Assembly (NCBI RefSeq): GCF_001421015.2
Contig: NZ_CP013023.1
Location: 3,837,501 to 3,901,500, forward strand
DNA: 64,000 nt
Source: Paenibacillus bovis
Lineage (GTDB): Bacteria > Bacillota > Bacilli > Paenibacillales > Paenibacillaceae
Direction of reading: 5' to 3'
The position numbers and the translations under genes were made by a program. Below are positions 9,708 to 18,824 of this stretch, piece by piece (positions within the stretch are counted from its first letter, which is position 1; each line of letters begins with the position of its first letter). The notes beneath the pieces were generated by a model. That model was not told the DNA's origin. It ran no database searches and was given only the letters and a program-made list of their open reading frames with translations.

Positions 9708-11132
9708 TTAATTCAATACCGGCTCGGACTTGAATTCCCAGTCACGAACATCGGTAAAGTGACCTGTAATCGCTGCAGCTGCCGCCATAGCCGGAGATAC
9801 CAGATGCGTACGTCCGCCCCGGCCCTGACGTCCTTCAAAGTTACGGTTGGATGTGGATGCGCAGCGCTGTCCCGGCTTCAGTACATCGGGATTCATCGCG
9901 AGACACATACTGCATCCTGCTTCGCGCCATTCAAAACCGGCTTCCTTGAAGATCACATCGAGTCCTTCTTTTTCCGCCTGGATTTTGACGCGGCCGGAGC
10001 CTGGAACGACAATAGCTGTCAGACGGTCGGATACGGTGTAGCCGCGAGCGACTTCGGCCGCAGCACGCAGATCCTCGATCCGTCCATTCGTACAGGAGCC
10101 GATAAATACATAATCGACCGGAATCTCGGACATTGGCGTACCTGGTACGAGATCCATATATTCAAGCGCTTTTTCAGCCGCTCTGCGTTCATTTTCAGTG
10201 GTGAAGTCAGCCGGATTAGGTACAGCCGATGTAATATCCGTTCCCATTCCCGGACTGGTGCCCCAGGTTACCTGCGGAATCAACGCATCTACATCGAATT
10301 CCAGTATCGTGTCATAAACAGCACCTTCATCAGTAGTCAGTTCCTTCCAGCGGGCAACCGCTTCGTCAAAAGCTGCACCCTGCGGTACATACTGACGTCC
10401 ACGCAGATAAGAGAAAGTCGTCTCATCCGGTGCAATCAATCCTGCACGCGCTCCGCCTTCAATAGACATATTACATACGGTCATGCGCTCTTCCATCGAG
10501 AGGTCGCGAATCGCTTCACCTGTATATTCGATAACATAACCTGTCGCAAAGTCGGTTCCGTATTTGGCAATTACACCGAGGATCATATCCTTGGCCGTTA
10601 CACCTGGTTTGCGTGAACCTACAAAGCGGATTTCCATAGTTTTGGAAGTGGACTGCTGCAGGCACTGGGTAGCTAGTACGTGCTCTACTTCACTCGTACC
10701 GATACCGAATGCCAGAGCGCCAAATGCACCATGAGTCGATGTATGGCTGTCTCCACAGACAATCGTTTTACCAGGGTGGGTCAGGCCGAGTTCAGGTCCC
10801 ATAACGTGAACAACGCCCTGGTCGATCGTATCGAGATCGAATAGCTTCACGCCGAAGTCACGGCAGTTCTGAGTCAGCGTATCTATTTGCTGCTTGGAGA
10901 TCGGGTCGGTAATATTGTAGCGATCAAACGTTGGTACATTATGATCCATCGTGGCAAACGTAAGCTCCGGACGGCGAACCTGACGATTGCTCAGGCGCAA
11001 ACCTTCAAATGCCTGCGGAGAAGTTACTTCGTGAACAAGATGCAGATCGATATACAGTACGCTCGGCTTGCCTTCTTCCTGATGAATTACGTGGTTATCC
11101 CAGATTTTCTCATACAATGTCTTTTTGCTCAT
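9708..11132 (-). CDS. leuC: 3-isopropylmalate dehydratase, large subunit
   Basis: Catalytic [4Fe-4S] subunit of isopropylmalate isomerase, aconitase family. Three cluster cysteines are visible in [10 protein letters not shown] and [13 protein letters not shown]. Other family motifs are [23 protein letters not shown] and the [19 protein letters not shown] start region. At 474 residues it is full length. The ATG at 11132 gives the standard N-terminus ([14 protein letters not shown]); the ribosome binding site is a modest GGGGTGAG. It is transcribed away from the LysR gene at 11448. No leucine T-box is visible in its leader. Confidence 0.97.
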   Translation of the reverse strand: MSKKTLYEKIWDNHVIHQEEGKPSVLYIDLHLVHEVTSPQAFEGLRLSNRQVRRPELTFATMDHNVPTFDRYNITDPISKQQIDTLTQNCRDFGVKLFDLDTIDQGVVHVMGPELGLTHPGKTIVCGDSHTSTHGAFGALAFGIGTSEVEHVLATQCLQQSTSKTMEIRFVGSRKPGVTAKDMILGVIAKYGTDFATGYVIEYTGEAIRDLSMEERMTVCNMSIEGGARAGLIAPDETTFSYLRGRQYVPQGAAFDEAVARWKELTTDEGAVYDTILEFDVDALIPQVTWGTSPGMGTDITSAVPNPADFTTENERRAAEKALEYMDLVPGTPMSEIPVDYVFIGSCTNGRIEDLRAAAEVARGYTVSDRLTAIVVPGSGRVKIQAEKEGLDVIFKEAGFEWREAGCSMCLAMNPDVLKPGQRCASTSNRNFEGRQGRGGRTHLVSPAMAAAAAITGHFTDVRDWEFKSEPVLN

Positions 11133-11447
11133 TATTCTCACCCCATCATGGATTGTAATCCCAAGCTGCCGCATTTCCGGTGGGATAGCGCTAGGCTGTC
11201 TCCCGTACAGATCGGACCTGAAAATGCACTGCTGCTTTTTACTGCTGAATGCCTGTCCTTTTACTCGTAGTAATTTGAAATATGTGGAAATTACTGTTAG
11301 TTACTTTATCGGCGGCCTGTATCGTTTCAACAGGCTTTTTTATAATGATTACAATATAACATTGTGTGTACGATAGGTCTAAGATATTATATCTATAGAA
11401 GTTATAGGTTTATCTTATAAGACAACAAGGAATAAAGGGGACATCTT
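11133..11447. other. Divergent leuC/LysR regulatory region
   Basis: A weak leuC promoter is possible on the minus strand: TTGAAA (11325-11330) and TAAAGT (11303-11308) spaced 16. Just before the LysR gene, 11375-11425 is rich in short dyads, including CTATAGAAGTTATAG and TTATAGGTTTATCTTATAA. The latter contains ATAG-N7-TTAT, close to boxes bound by LysR regulators such as CcpC. This is a likely autoregulatory site, inferred only. A small plus-strand terminator-like hairpin is also present at 11315-11341. Confidence 0.45.
11315..11341 (+). terminator. Orphan terminator-like hairpin
   Basis: GCCTGT (11315-11320) pairs with ACAGGC (11330-11335) and is followed by a run of T on the plus strand. 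No plus-strand gene ends here, because leuC runs the other way. Confidence 0.4.
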
Positions 11448-12374
11448 ATGGAACTCAGACAATTACAATATGCACTGCAAATTGCAGCGGAACGCAACTT
11501 TTCAAGAGCAGCCGAGAAGCTTCATATTGCACAACCTTCTCTTAGCCAGCAGTTGTCCAAGCTGGAAAAAGAATTGGGTGTGCTGCTGTTCCAGCGTAAT
11601 ACCAGCACAGTAGAACTTACCCATGCCGGGTCCAGCTTTGTAGAGCATGCCCAAAAAATTATCGATTCTGTCGAACAACTGCGCAAAGAGATGGCTGATA
11701 TTTCCCAGCTGCAGAGTGGACGTGTCATCGTAGGCAGTATGCAAATTACAGGCTCTCATCTGCTGCCGCATGTACTGCCTGCTTTTCGTGCAGCCTATCC
11801 ACAGATCGATGTCGTTCTGCTGGAAGACACTTCACTCAATCTGGAAAAGCTGACCGCCAGCGGCCAGACGGATCTCAGTCTGCTCGCTCTGCCGCTGACC
11901 GAATCCTCGCTTACCTACGAACCGGTAGCAGAGGAATTGATCGATCTGGCTGTTCCGCCTACGCATCCTCTTGCTCAGCGCTTTCTGGCAGGTGATCATA
12001 CTCCGGTCAAGCTGTCCGAGCTAAAAGACGAGTCATTTATCGTATTGAAAAAAGGACAGGGCTTCCGCAAAATTGTGTTCGATGTATGCGGAGAAGCCGG
12101 ATTTGAACCCCAGGTTGTATTTGAAAGTAACAATATCGAGACGATCCAGTCTCTGGTTGCTACAGGTATGGGCGTTACTTTTGTACCGCATTATATTGCC
12201 CGGGCACGCCGCGGTGAATTTCTGCCGGTCTATCTCCCTCTAGCAGAGCCTATCCCCAGTCGTACACTTGTTATCGCCCGACGCAAAGGACGTTATTTAT
12301 CCAAAGCAGCAGAAGCTTTTATCGAGACATTCAAGGAAACGATGGCAAATGTAGTCACCCAGGAACGAATCTAA
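11448..12374 (+). CDS. LysR-family transcriptional regulator
   Basis: A 308-residue LysR regulator. Residues 1-60 form the winged helix-turn-helix (FSRAAEKLHIAQPSLSQQLSKLEKELGVLLFQR). Residues 90-295 form the periplasmic-binding-like effector domain. AAAGGGG precedes the ATG by about 7 bases. It is divergent from leuCD, an arrangement in which LysR proteins often control the neighbouring genes and themselves; leuCD is therefore a candidate target, but this is inference. The DsbA-like gene downstream on the same strand is 286 bases away and could be a separate unit. The effector cannot be read from sequence. Confidence 0.93.
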   Translation: MELRQLQYALQIAAERNFSRAAEKLHIAQPSLSQQLSKLEKELGVLLFQRNTSTVELTHAGSSFVEHAQKIIDSVEQLRKEMADISQLQSGRVIVGSMQITGSHLLPHVLPAFRAAYPQIDVVLLEDTSLNLEKLTASGQTDLSLLALPLTESSLTYEPVAEELIDLAVPPTHPLAQRFLAGDHTPVKLSELKDESFIVLKKGQGFRKIVFDVCGEAGFEPQVVFESNNIETIQSLVATGMGVTFVPHYIARARRGEFLPVYLPLAEPIPSRTLVIARRKGRYLSKAAEAFIETFKETMANVVTQERI

Positions 12375-12660
12375 TTGGTATAAGCAAAGGAAGTCCCAGA
12401 TAGTAAAGCTCACCCTGCAATGACAGAGGTATTTATTTTCTATAATGATATTCTCAAAATATAAATATTGATTCATAACAGAATCGGATATTTAGTAGAT
12501 TTTCAAATATGTATATTTGTTAGTTGATTATTAAAAGTAATTATTGTAGGATAAAATTATATACTTGGTGACTGACCGTCTGTCAGAAGCATGCGCGCAC
12601 TTTATAGCCATGAACACATACACAGGCAAAGCAGCAACTAATGATCTGGAGGTTTTATCA

Positions 12661-13377
12661 ATGAAAATCGATATCTGGTCCGACTATCAGTGTCCTTTCT
12701 GCTATATCGGCAAAACAAGACTGCAAAATGCTTTGGCGCAATTTCCACATGCCGACGAAGTAACCGTCAATTACAAAAGCTTTGAGCTTGATCCGTCGGC
12801 AGAACGTGATATTCCACTGAATATTTATGAAAGTCTTGCTCAAAAATACGGCACAACTATCGAACAGGCACGTCAGATGAATGTGAATATAGGTGCACAG
12901 GCGGCTCAGGAAGGACTGGATTTCCAATTTGACAGCATGATCCTGACCAACAGCTTTGATGCACATCGTCTGATGCAATACGCAGCTGATCAAGGCAAAG
13001 CCGAAGAAATGAATGAAGCTCTGTTCCGGGCCTACTTTACGGAATCCCGTCATATTGGCGACCATGCTACGCTGATCGATATCGCCGAAAGCGTTGGGCT
13101 TGACCGTCAGCAAACTACAGCTATGCTGGAAAGCGAGCAGTATGGAGATCTGGTACGACGTCAGGAACATCTCGGCAGCCAGCTCGGAATCACTGGTGTA
13201 CCTTTCTTTGTTATCAATGATAAATATGCTGTATCCGGTGCCCAGCCAACCGAAATGTTCACCAAAGCGCTGAATGATATCTGGACAGAAGACCATCCAC
13301 TGCAAATGCTCGGCAATTCGGCTGATGGGGACATGTGTACAGACGATTCCTGTGCGATGCCGGAAGATCGGAAATAA
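12661..13377 (+). CDS. DsbA-family thiol oxidoreductase (FrnE-like)
   Basis: A 238-residue cytosolic thioredoxin-fold protein. The active site CPFC (residues 13-16) is near the N-terminus in DIWSDYQCPFCYIGK. The cis-proline loop GVPFFVINDKYAVSGAQP is clear. The C-terminus carries two further cysteines (DMCTDDSCAMPE). No signal peptide is seen, which fits FrnE/2-hydroxychromene-isomerase-like relatives acting in the cytosol on protein or small thiols. GGAGG lies 8 bases before the ATG at 12661. It ends at a strong bidirectional terminator. Its partner may be bacillithiol, whose genes occur later in the window, but nothing here proves it. Confidence 0.9.
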   Translation: MKIDIWSDYQCPFCYIGKTRLQNALAQFPHADEVTVNYKSFELDPSAERDIPLNIYESLAQKYGTTIEQARQMNVNIGAQAAQEGLDFQFDSMILTNSFDAHRLMQYAADQGKAEEMNEALFRAYFTESRHIGDHATLIDIAESVGLDRQQTTAMLESEQYGDLVRRQEHLGSQLGITGVPFFVINDKYAVSGAQPTEMFTKALNDIWTEDHPLQMLGNSADGDMCTDDSCAMPEDRK

Positions 13378-13408
13378 CCTTTAATCTTCTATCTTTATTT
13401 TCACTACA

Positions 13409-13451
13409 AAAAAACGGGACAACGCGTTATGTTAACGCGGTCCCGTTTTTT
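13409..13451 (+). terminator. Bidirectional terminator
   Basis: Arms 13409-13420 and 13440-13451 (AAAAAACGGGAC and its complement) are perfect, and the loop contains a further CGCGTTA/TAACGCG stem. It lies between two converging genes and serves both. Confidence 0.92.
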
Positions 13452-13494
13452 GTGCAGATTCCATAATCAATATAGGCTGCTTTATTACATTCGT

Positions 13495-14115
13495 TTAGCG
13501 AACTTTGGCTGCGTACCATGCTGCAGCAGCCTGTACCTCGGTGGTCGTCAGTTGGTGACCACTATTTTCCCAGTGCATCTGCACATCGGCTCCTGCATCT
13601 GTCAGCATTCGTCCCAGCTCTTCACTCTCTGCACGCGGAATAATAGGATCATTCGTACCAGAACCCATAAATACAGGAATACCGTTCAAATCTGGAAGCT
13701 GAATACTGCGCAGTGGTACCATGGCATGATGCAAAATCGCTCCTTGCAAAGACTGCGCATCATGGAACAGCAGACTGGCTGCAATATTGGCTCCATTGGA
13801 ATAACCGACTGCAATTATTTTACGACGGTCAAATCCATATTCCTCTGCAGCTGCATCCAGAAAGGCATTCAGTTCATGCGTACGTGCAATCAGATCCGGT
13901 TCGTCAAATACGCCTTCGGCCAGCCGGCGGAAAAAGCGTGGCATACCATTCTCCGATACATTGCCTCTGACACCAAGCACCGAAGCTTCCGGTGCCAGCA
14001 TCCCTGCAAGCGGCAGCAGATCATGTTCGTTACCGCCCGTGCCGTGCAGCAGGAGCAGGACAGGCAGATCGGGATTTGTTCCCTGTTTGAATATATGCTT
14101 CATAGTCAGTGTCAT
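13495..14115 (-). CDS. Alpha/beta hydrolase, phospholipase/carboxylesterase family (MhqD-like)
   Basis: A 206-residue serine hydrolase. The nucleophile elbow is GYSNGA, with likely Asp in GTNDPIIP and His in SGHQLT; the oxyanion region is HGTGGNEHD. In B. subtilis the closest-looking protein is MhqD (YodD), induced by hydroquinones and other electrophiles. It starts one base after the stop of the dioxygenase gene, with GGAGGG 8 bases upstream, so the two are one operon. The pairing with a glyoxalase-fold dioxygenase and an MhqR-like operator upstream supports a role in quinone/electrophile detoxification. The actual substrate is unknown. Confidence 0.9.
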   Translation of the reverse strand: MTLTMKHIFKQGTNPDLPVLLLLHGTGGNEHDLLPLAGMLAPEASVLGVRGNVSENGMPRFFRRLAEGVFDEPDLIARTHELNAFLDAAAEEYGFDRRKIIAVGYSNGANIAASLLFHDAQSLQGAILHHAMVPLRSIQLPDLNGIPVFMGSGTNDPIIPRAESEELGRMLTDAGADVQMHWENSGHQLTTTEVQAAAAWYAAKVR

Positions 14116-14116
14116 C

Positions 14117-15061
14117 TTATTTGCCCTCCACTTTGCGTACCTGAATAGGAAGCAAATTATTTTGGATCAATTCACGCTGCGGCTCATACCACTCCGGCAG
14201 CATCAGTTTACTACCCATCTGTTCAGCCGTCTCGTCATTGGCAAATCCCGGAGGATCTGTCGCAATCTCAAACAATATGCCGCCATCTTCACGGAAATAC
14301 ACGGCATTAAAGTATTGACGATCAATCACTGGCGTAGGCTGGAATCCTGCTGCAGATACTTGTTCGCGCCACTGCTCATGCTCTGCAAAATCCGCTGCCC
14401 GCCAGGCAATATGGTGAACGGTTCCTGCTCCACCGATTCCACGCGGCAGATCCCGGGAATTCACATCGATAATATTACCGATATCACCGACAGCTTTGAA
14501 GCGTACGTAACCGTCTTCTTCACCGATTCGGGTCAAGCCAAGTACATGCTCGATAGTATGCAGTGTGCGTTCGGGACGTCCGCTGAATAATACACCACCG
14601 CCAAAACCTTTGATGGCCTGTGCAGAAGTAATTCCATCCCATTCCCAGGTACTGGCAGCTCCTTCTTCACGTTCTGCCAGTTCAATACGCAGTCCGTCAT
14701 AGTCGGTAAAGCGAAGCAATTGCTCACCAAAGCGTTCTGCTTTTTCCACATGAATATTCAGACGGTTCAGACGCTCTTCCCAGAAAGGCAGAGCACCCGG
14801 CGGTACGGCAAATACAGTAATGCCGAGTTGGCCGGCACCGATAACCCCTTTACGAGAACCCGGCTGCGGGAAAAAGGTAACGATAGTTCCCGGGCTGCCG
14901 CCTTCATTACCAAAATACAAGTGATATACCTCGGGAGCATCAAAGTTGATCGTCTGTTTTACCATGCGAAGTCCAAGAATGCCTGCATAAAAATCTACAT
15001 TGCGCTGTGGATCCGTAACAAAAGAAGTAATGTGGTGAATTCCTGCTGTACGAAGTGTCAT
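14117..15061 (-). CDS. Ring-cleaving dioxygenase, glyoxalase fold (MhqO-like)
   Basis: A 314-residue protein of two vicinal-oxygen-chelate modules. Metal ligands are apparent: His in GIHHITSFV, His in VHHIAWRAADF, and Glu in ILFEIATDPPG. Bacillus relatives (MhqA, MhqE, MhqO) are thiol-dependent or extradiol dioxygenases protecting against hydroquinones. The ATG at 15061 is preceded by AAGGAG at 9 bases; an ATG 21 bases earlier overlaps the poor-spacing region. It is the first gene of a two-gene operon with the hydrolase. No MarR-type regulator (MhqR) lies in this window. Confidence 0.92.
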   Translation of the reverse strand: MTLRTAGIHHITSFVTDPQRNVDFYAGILGLRMVKQTINFDAPEVYHLYFGNEGGSPGTIVTFFPQPGSRKGVIGAGQLGITVFAVPPGALPFWEERLNRLNIHVEKAERFGEQLLRFTDYDGLRIELAEREEGAASTWEWDGITSAQAIKGFGGGVLFSGRPERTLHTIEHVLGLTRIGEEDGYVRFKAVGDIGNIIDVNSRDLPRGIGGAGTVHHIAWRAADFAEHEQWREQVSAAGFQPTPVIDRQYFNAVYFREDGGILFEIATDPPGFANDETAEQMGSKLMLPEWYEPQRELIQNNLLPIQVRKVEGK

Positions 15062-15155
15062 TATAGCCAGCTCCTTTTTCATTATTAATTGGATTGTTGG
15101 ATATTTTTAGTATTTCATGGATGTGTTATTGGTGAAGAAATAATCTTGTTTTAAA

Positions 15156-15173
15156 TATCTTAATTTATAGATA
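15156..15173 (-). promoter_or_regulatory. MhqR-like operator
   Basis: TATCT, 8 bases, AGATA: an 18-base dyad with the arm sequence and spacing I remember for the B. subtilis MhqR operator (tATCT..AGATa). It lies about 8 bases downstream of the expected start point set by a TATAAT at 15188-15193 on the minus strand. The placement in front of an MhqO/MhqD-like operon makes it a plausible repressor site. The consensus is from memory. Confidence 0.55.
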
Positions 15174-15280
15174 ATTTCTATATCTTTATTATATCCAGTT
15201 TGTCCAAGAATGAAAGGGGGTAAAGCAAAACAGTTTTGAAAGTACAACTAACTAACTTTTAGTAAGTTAAATTATCTGTT

Positions 15281-15910
15281 TTATTTTCCTTTCTGTTCTA
15301 TTCTTTCTTTATTTAAATGAGAAATGGATGCAAAAGAGATGAGCTTGTACTTTCCTTTGTCATATACTAATTCGGTAATCGAACATTCCGGAATCAGCGT
15401 ACTCTGGACTGCAATAAATTCCGGATGCCACTGTGTTAGCTGCTGCTGTGGTATGGCACCAACCAGCCAATCCGTAATCAGTCCGCCATGCGTTACAATA
15501 ACGATCGTGCTGTCTACTGGATATTGTTCTGCCAATTCGGATAATACCATACCCAACCTCTCGCCTGCTTGTCCGGCAGAATCTCCTACGGGTGGTATAT
15601 AATTCCGATCCGCTGTGCAGCGCTCCCACATTTCCACAAACTGCTCAAAAGTCTGACCCGGCATATCTCCCCAATTGGCACGCTCTCTTAGACGAGGCTC
15701 CTTTTGCAAAGGACTCTGAACTGCAGTAGCAATATAGGCAGCTGTTTCCTCTACTCTGCGCAGTGGACTGGCAATCACGGCAGTAACTGAATACTGCTGT
15801 AAATAGGCAGCCGTAAGCTGCGCCTGACTTTTCCCTTCATCTGTGATTCCTACATCGCCCCTTGTTTTCTCTTTCAGTGCATGCCTGATCAGCAAAAATG
15901 TTGTACTCAT
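15281..15910 (-). CDS. Histidine phosphatase family protein
   Basis: A 209-residue phosphoglycerate-mutase-like phosphatase. The catalytic motif reads LIRHA, with the second histidine in VTHGG. Arginine of the phosphate pocket is in SPLRRVEETA. The substrate cannot be told; relatives act on sugar phosphates or nucleotides. GGAGG lies 8 bases before the ATG at 15910. It is a single gene, separate from the dioxygenase operon by 220 bases. A second member of the same family is at 59912-60490 with a classical RHG motif; the two are only distantly similar. Confidence 0.9.
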   Translation of the reverse strand: MSTTFLLIRHALKEKTRGDVGITDEGKSQAQLTAAYLQQYSVTAVIASPLRRVEETAAYIATAVQSPLQKEPRLRERANWGDMPGQTFEQFVEMWERCTADRNYIPPVGDSAGQAGERLGMVLSELAEQYPVDSTIVIVTHGGLITDWLVGAIPQQQLTQWHPEFIAVQSTLIPECSITELVYDKGKYKLISFASISHLNKERIEQKGK

Positions 15911-15967
15911 TCTATCGGCCTCCATTTTATATCAACAAAAGTAATATGTAAGCGTTATCTATATTCC

Positions 15968-16024
15968 CACTAAAGAAACGTTCATCCCAAGGCTATATAT
16001 AGCGAATGAACGGTTTCTTTAGTG
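15968..16024 (-). terminator. Hairpin after the nitrilase gene
   Basis: Arms 15971-15985 and 16006-16021 form a long AT-rich stem (TAAAGAAAC-GTTCAT against its complement with one bulge). No clear T run follows, so termination is likely but not certain. Confidence 0.55.
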
Positions 16025-16080
16025 CGGACGGTTAGACTGCCTTATTCCATTATATAAGCTATCTTATTATAGAGGATTTA

Positions 16081-16893
16081 TTATTTCTCTTCGTGCCGAT
16101 ACAGCTCCGGACGGCGATCGGTAAATACGGGAATTCGTCCACGTACCTCTTCGGATAAATCCAGATCTATCGTTGCTGTCAGTATACCTTCTTCATCATT
16201 ACTTTCTGCCACAATTTCGCCCCACGGATCAATAACCATCGAATGACCAAAGAAGTGACTTTTCTCGTCCCGTCCCACCCGATTACAGGCAATCACATAC
16301 ATCTGATTCTCGATTGCGCGGGCTGTCAACAAGGTACGCCAGTGATTCAGACGGGGATGCGGCCACTCTGCCGGTACGAACCAGACTTTGGCTCCAGCCA
16401 GTGCCAGTGTACGCGCCAGTTCGGGAAACCGGATATCATAACAGATCGAAGCGGCTGCGGTAATATCGCCGAGAGGGAACAGTGCCGTTTCTTCACCTGG
16501 TTGCATAAACTTTTCCTCATTCATTAATTTGAATAAATGAATCTTGTCATAGCGGGCTGTCCGTTCCCCATCCGGGCCAAACACATACAGCGTATTATAA
16601 AATCCCGACTGCCGCTGCTCGGAGATTGATCCTCCTACCAGAGTAATCTTGTAATGCCGGGCAGTCTCGCTCATCCAGAATGTATACGGCCCATTTTCCG
16701 GCTCTGCCAGTCCGTCCAGCCGATCCAGCGCATAGCCTGTATTCCACATTTCGGGCAGGACAATCACATCCGGTCTTGGCTGGGCTTCCATCGCCCGGGT
16801 AATCCATTCTTCGGCTCGCTGCAGATTCACTTCCGGATTGCCCAGTTCAATATCCATCTGGATTAGACTAATATGTAAAGCGCGCGTGGTCAT
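16081..16893 (-). CDS. mtnU: Carbon-nitrogen hydrolase, probable omega-amidase (MtnU-like)
   Basis: A 270-residue nitrilase-superfamily amidase. The catalytic Glu-Lys-Cys triad is visible: VLPEMWNTG, YDKIHLF and CYDIRFPEL. In B. subtilis MtnU (YkrU) is encoded divergently from the aminotransferase MtnE, exactly as here. When glutamine is the amino donor, the transaminase makes 2-oxoglutaramate, which this enzyme can hydrolyse, pulling methionine regeneration forward. AAGGAGAG lies 7 bases before the ATG at 16893. The function is well supported by context, less so by sequence alone because nitrilases are diverse. Confidence 0.85.
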   Translation of the reverse strand: MTTRALHISLIQMDIELGNPEVNLQRAEEWITRAMEAQPRPDVIVLPEMWNTGYALDRLDGLAEPENGPYTFWMSETARHYKITLVGGSISEQRQSGFYNTLYVFGPDGERTARYDKIHLFKLMNEEKFMQPGEETALFPLGDITAAASICYDIRFPELARTLALAGAKVWFVPAEWPHPRLNHWRTLLTARAIENQMYVIACNRVGRDEKSHFFGHSMVIDPWGEIVAESNDEEGILTATIDLDLSEEVRGRIPVFTDRRPELYRHEEK

Positions 16894-17098
16894 TATTATT
16901 CTCTCCTTACTATTCAATTCCGGTAGCACACTGCGGCGCTATCCAGCTTGCCTCCATCATATCCTTAGTATTCCGGTAAAATCAATGCCCTGCCTGTGGT
17001 TTGCACAAAATACATCTATACGCATCGGATAAATCGTGATAGATTAGGAAGACTATGTAGATTTTACCCAAAATGAACCTACCGGAGTGATGAATACG

Positions 17099-18301
17099 AT
17101 GCAAAATAACAACAACGGAACAGGCTCTGCTTTTGCTATCCAGCCTGCCGGTGTGATGAATCAGCTGCCCGAGCAGTTTTTTGCCAAACTCGTTCAGGAT
17201 GTCAATCGGCAGGTCGCTGCCGGACATGATGTTATCAATCTTGGACAGGGGAATCCCGACCAGCCGACTCCTCCGCATATCGTCGAGGAGCTGCGCGAAG
17301 CGGCAGGCAACCCGCAGTATCACAAATACTCTCCATTTTCCGGCTATGCTTTTCTCAAGGAAGCTGCGGCCCAGCGCTACAAGGAAGATTACAATGTAGA
17401 TCTGGACCCGGAGACGGAGGTAGCTATATTATTCGGAGGCAAAACAGGACTGATCGAAATCAGCCAGATCATGCTGGAATCCGGCGATATCTGCCTCGTA
17501 CCTGATCCGGGTTATCCCGATTACTGGTCAGGCGTAGCATTATCCGGTGCAGAGATGGCTTTTATGCCGCTGACCGAGGATCATGCCTATCTACCGGACT
17601 ATAGTGCGATTGCTCCCAAGGTGCTGGAGCGTGCCAAGCTCATGTTTCTCAATTATCCGAATAACCCAACCTCCGCAACGGCTCCATATTCTTTTTATGA
17701 ACAAACCGTACAGTTTGCAAAAGAAAATCAAATTGTGGTGGCCAGCGACTTTGCCTATGGTGCAATAGGATTTGACGGTGAACAACCGGTCAGCTTTCTG
17801 CAGGTGCCGGGTGCCAAGGAAGTGGGCGTCGAATTCTACACTCTATCCAAAACCTACAATATGGCTGGCTGGCGTGTCGCGTTTGCTCTGGGCAACAAGG
17901 AAATTATCCGCCTGATCAATCTGATGCAGGATCATGTCTATGTCAGTCTGTTTGGTGGTATTCAGGCAGCAGCGGCACGCGCACTTACCGATGATCAGCA
18001 ATGTGTCAAAGATCTGGTACACATGTATGAGTCCCGGCGGAATGCTTTCTTTGAAGAACTGGAGCAGATCGGCTGGAAAGCAGAAGCTCCCAAAGGCTCT
18101 TTCTTCTGCTGGCTTCCTGTACCGGACGGCATGAATTCCAGAGAATTTGCTACTTTGCTGCTGGAAAAGGCGCATGTCGCTGTAGCCCCGGGCATCGGTT
18201 TTGGTACGAATGGAGAAGGCTACGTGCGTATTGGCCTGCTCACATCGGAAGAACGTCTGCGTGAAGCCGTTCGTCGCATCGGTAAACTGAACCTGTTCTG
18301 A
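17099..18301 (+). CDS. mtnE: PLP aminotransferase, methionine salvage (MtnE-like)
   Basis: A class I/II aminotransferase of about 400 residues. It has LGQGNPDQPTPP, the FLNYPNNPTSA loop with the ring-stacking and phosphate contacts, and the Schiff-base lysine in TLSKTYNMAGWR. In Bacillus this enzyme converts 4-methylthio-2-oxobutyrate to methionine, the last salvage step. The start is uncertain: GGAG at 17084 is 11 bases from the ATG at 17099; an upstream ATG at 17090 is too close to it. A hairpin (18381-18421) without a T run follows the stop. In B. subtilis mtnW, mtnX and mtnB follow directly; here proBAC and a T-box intervene. Confidence 0.88.
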   Translation: MQNNNNGTGSAFAIQPAGVMNQLPEQFFAKLVQDVNRQVAAGHDVINLGQGNPDQPTPPHIVEELREAAGNPQYHKYSPFSGYAFLKEAAAQRYKEDYNVDLDPETEVAILFGGKTGLIEISQIMLESGDICLVPDPGYPDYWSGVALSGAEMAFMPLTEDHAYLPDYSAIAPKVLERAKLMFLNYPNNPTSATAPYSFYEQTVQFAKENQIVVASDFAYGAIGFDGEQPVSFLQVPGAKEVGVEFYTLSKTYNMAGWRVAFALGNKEIIRLINLMQDHVYVSLFGGIQAAAARALTDDQQCVKDLVHMYESRRNAFFEELEQIGWKAEAPKGSFFCWLPVPDGMNSREFATLLLEKAHVAVAPGIGFGTNGEGYVRIGLLTSEERLREAVRRIGKLNLF

Positions 18302-18540
18302 GACAGAGAATAGATCTACGTGTTCAACAGACGATAGGATCAGGAATAGATCGCAGATTTTTATATAGCATGCTAACCAAACTTTTTGCTGGAAGCAAGC
18401 AATGCGGTGCTTGGCAAAAGTAACGTAACGTGCTATTCTAATGTGCAATACCAGCAATGATCACATTGTGGATGTCGGACAGAGCTTCTTTTGCAGGGGG
18501 TTATATTCCTGTGATTAAGCAGCTGTCCTGATAATAGCAT
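18302..18540. other. Spacer between mtnE and the T-box leader
   Basis: No gene is seen. It contains the ACTTTTTGC/GCAAAAGT hairpin at 18381-18421 and a small AATGTG/CACATT dyad near 18440-18465. The proB promoter should lie in its last 60 bases, but I cannot pick a convincing -35/-10 pair. Confidence 0.5.
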
Positions 18541-18800
18541 GAAATAATTGCAATGACGGGAATAGTAAGCAACCCCGCGGCGTGCATAGAGAGTGAATCC
18601 CACCGGCTGAAAGGATTCACCGCCTGCCTTTGCCGAACCTGCCCCCGAGCTTTCAGCGCCCAAACGCTGAACGGTCTTCCTCCGTTATAAGGGAATGGAG
18701 CCGGACAGAAGCTTTTTCTGTCAACAAAGGTGGTACCGCGGAAGTACAGACTTTCGTCCTTTTGTATCAATCGATACAGGGGATGAAAGTCTTTTTTTGT
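18541..18800 (+). ncRNA. T-box riboswitch, probably proline-specific
   Basis: Leader of proB that senses uncharged tRNA. Visible parts in order: AGTA near 18555, AGAGAG and GGCTG of Stem I (about 18587-18608), GAACCT with the proline codon CCT at 18638-18640 as the likely specifier, and the T-box core AGGTGGTACCGCG at 18728-18740, which pairs with the tRNA acceptor end. A terminator follows: AGACTTTC (18748-18755) pairs with GAAAGTCT (18785-18792) and then a T run. Uncharged tRNA-Pro should favour the antiterminator and raise expression of proBAC and, through proC overlap, mtnWXB. Confidence 0.88.
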
Positions 18801-18824
18801 ATGAATCAAAGGAGTGAATAGTTA

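Noticed and set aside
16894..17098. SAM riboswitch before mtnE
   Set aside because: I looked for the S-box core in the mtnU/mtnE gap and found none; the 205 bases have no matching stems.
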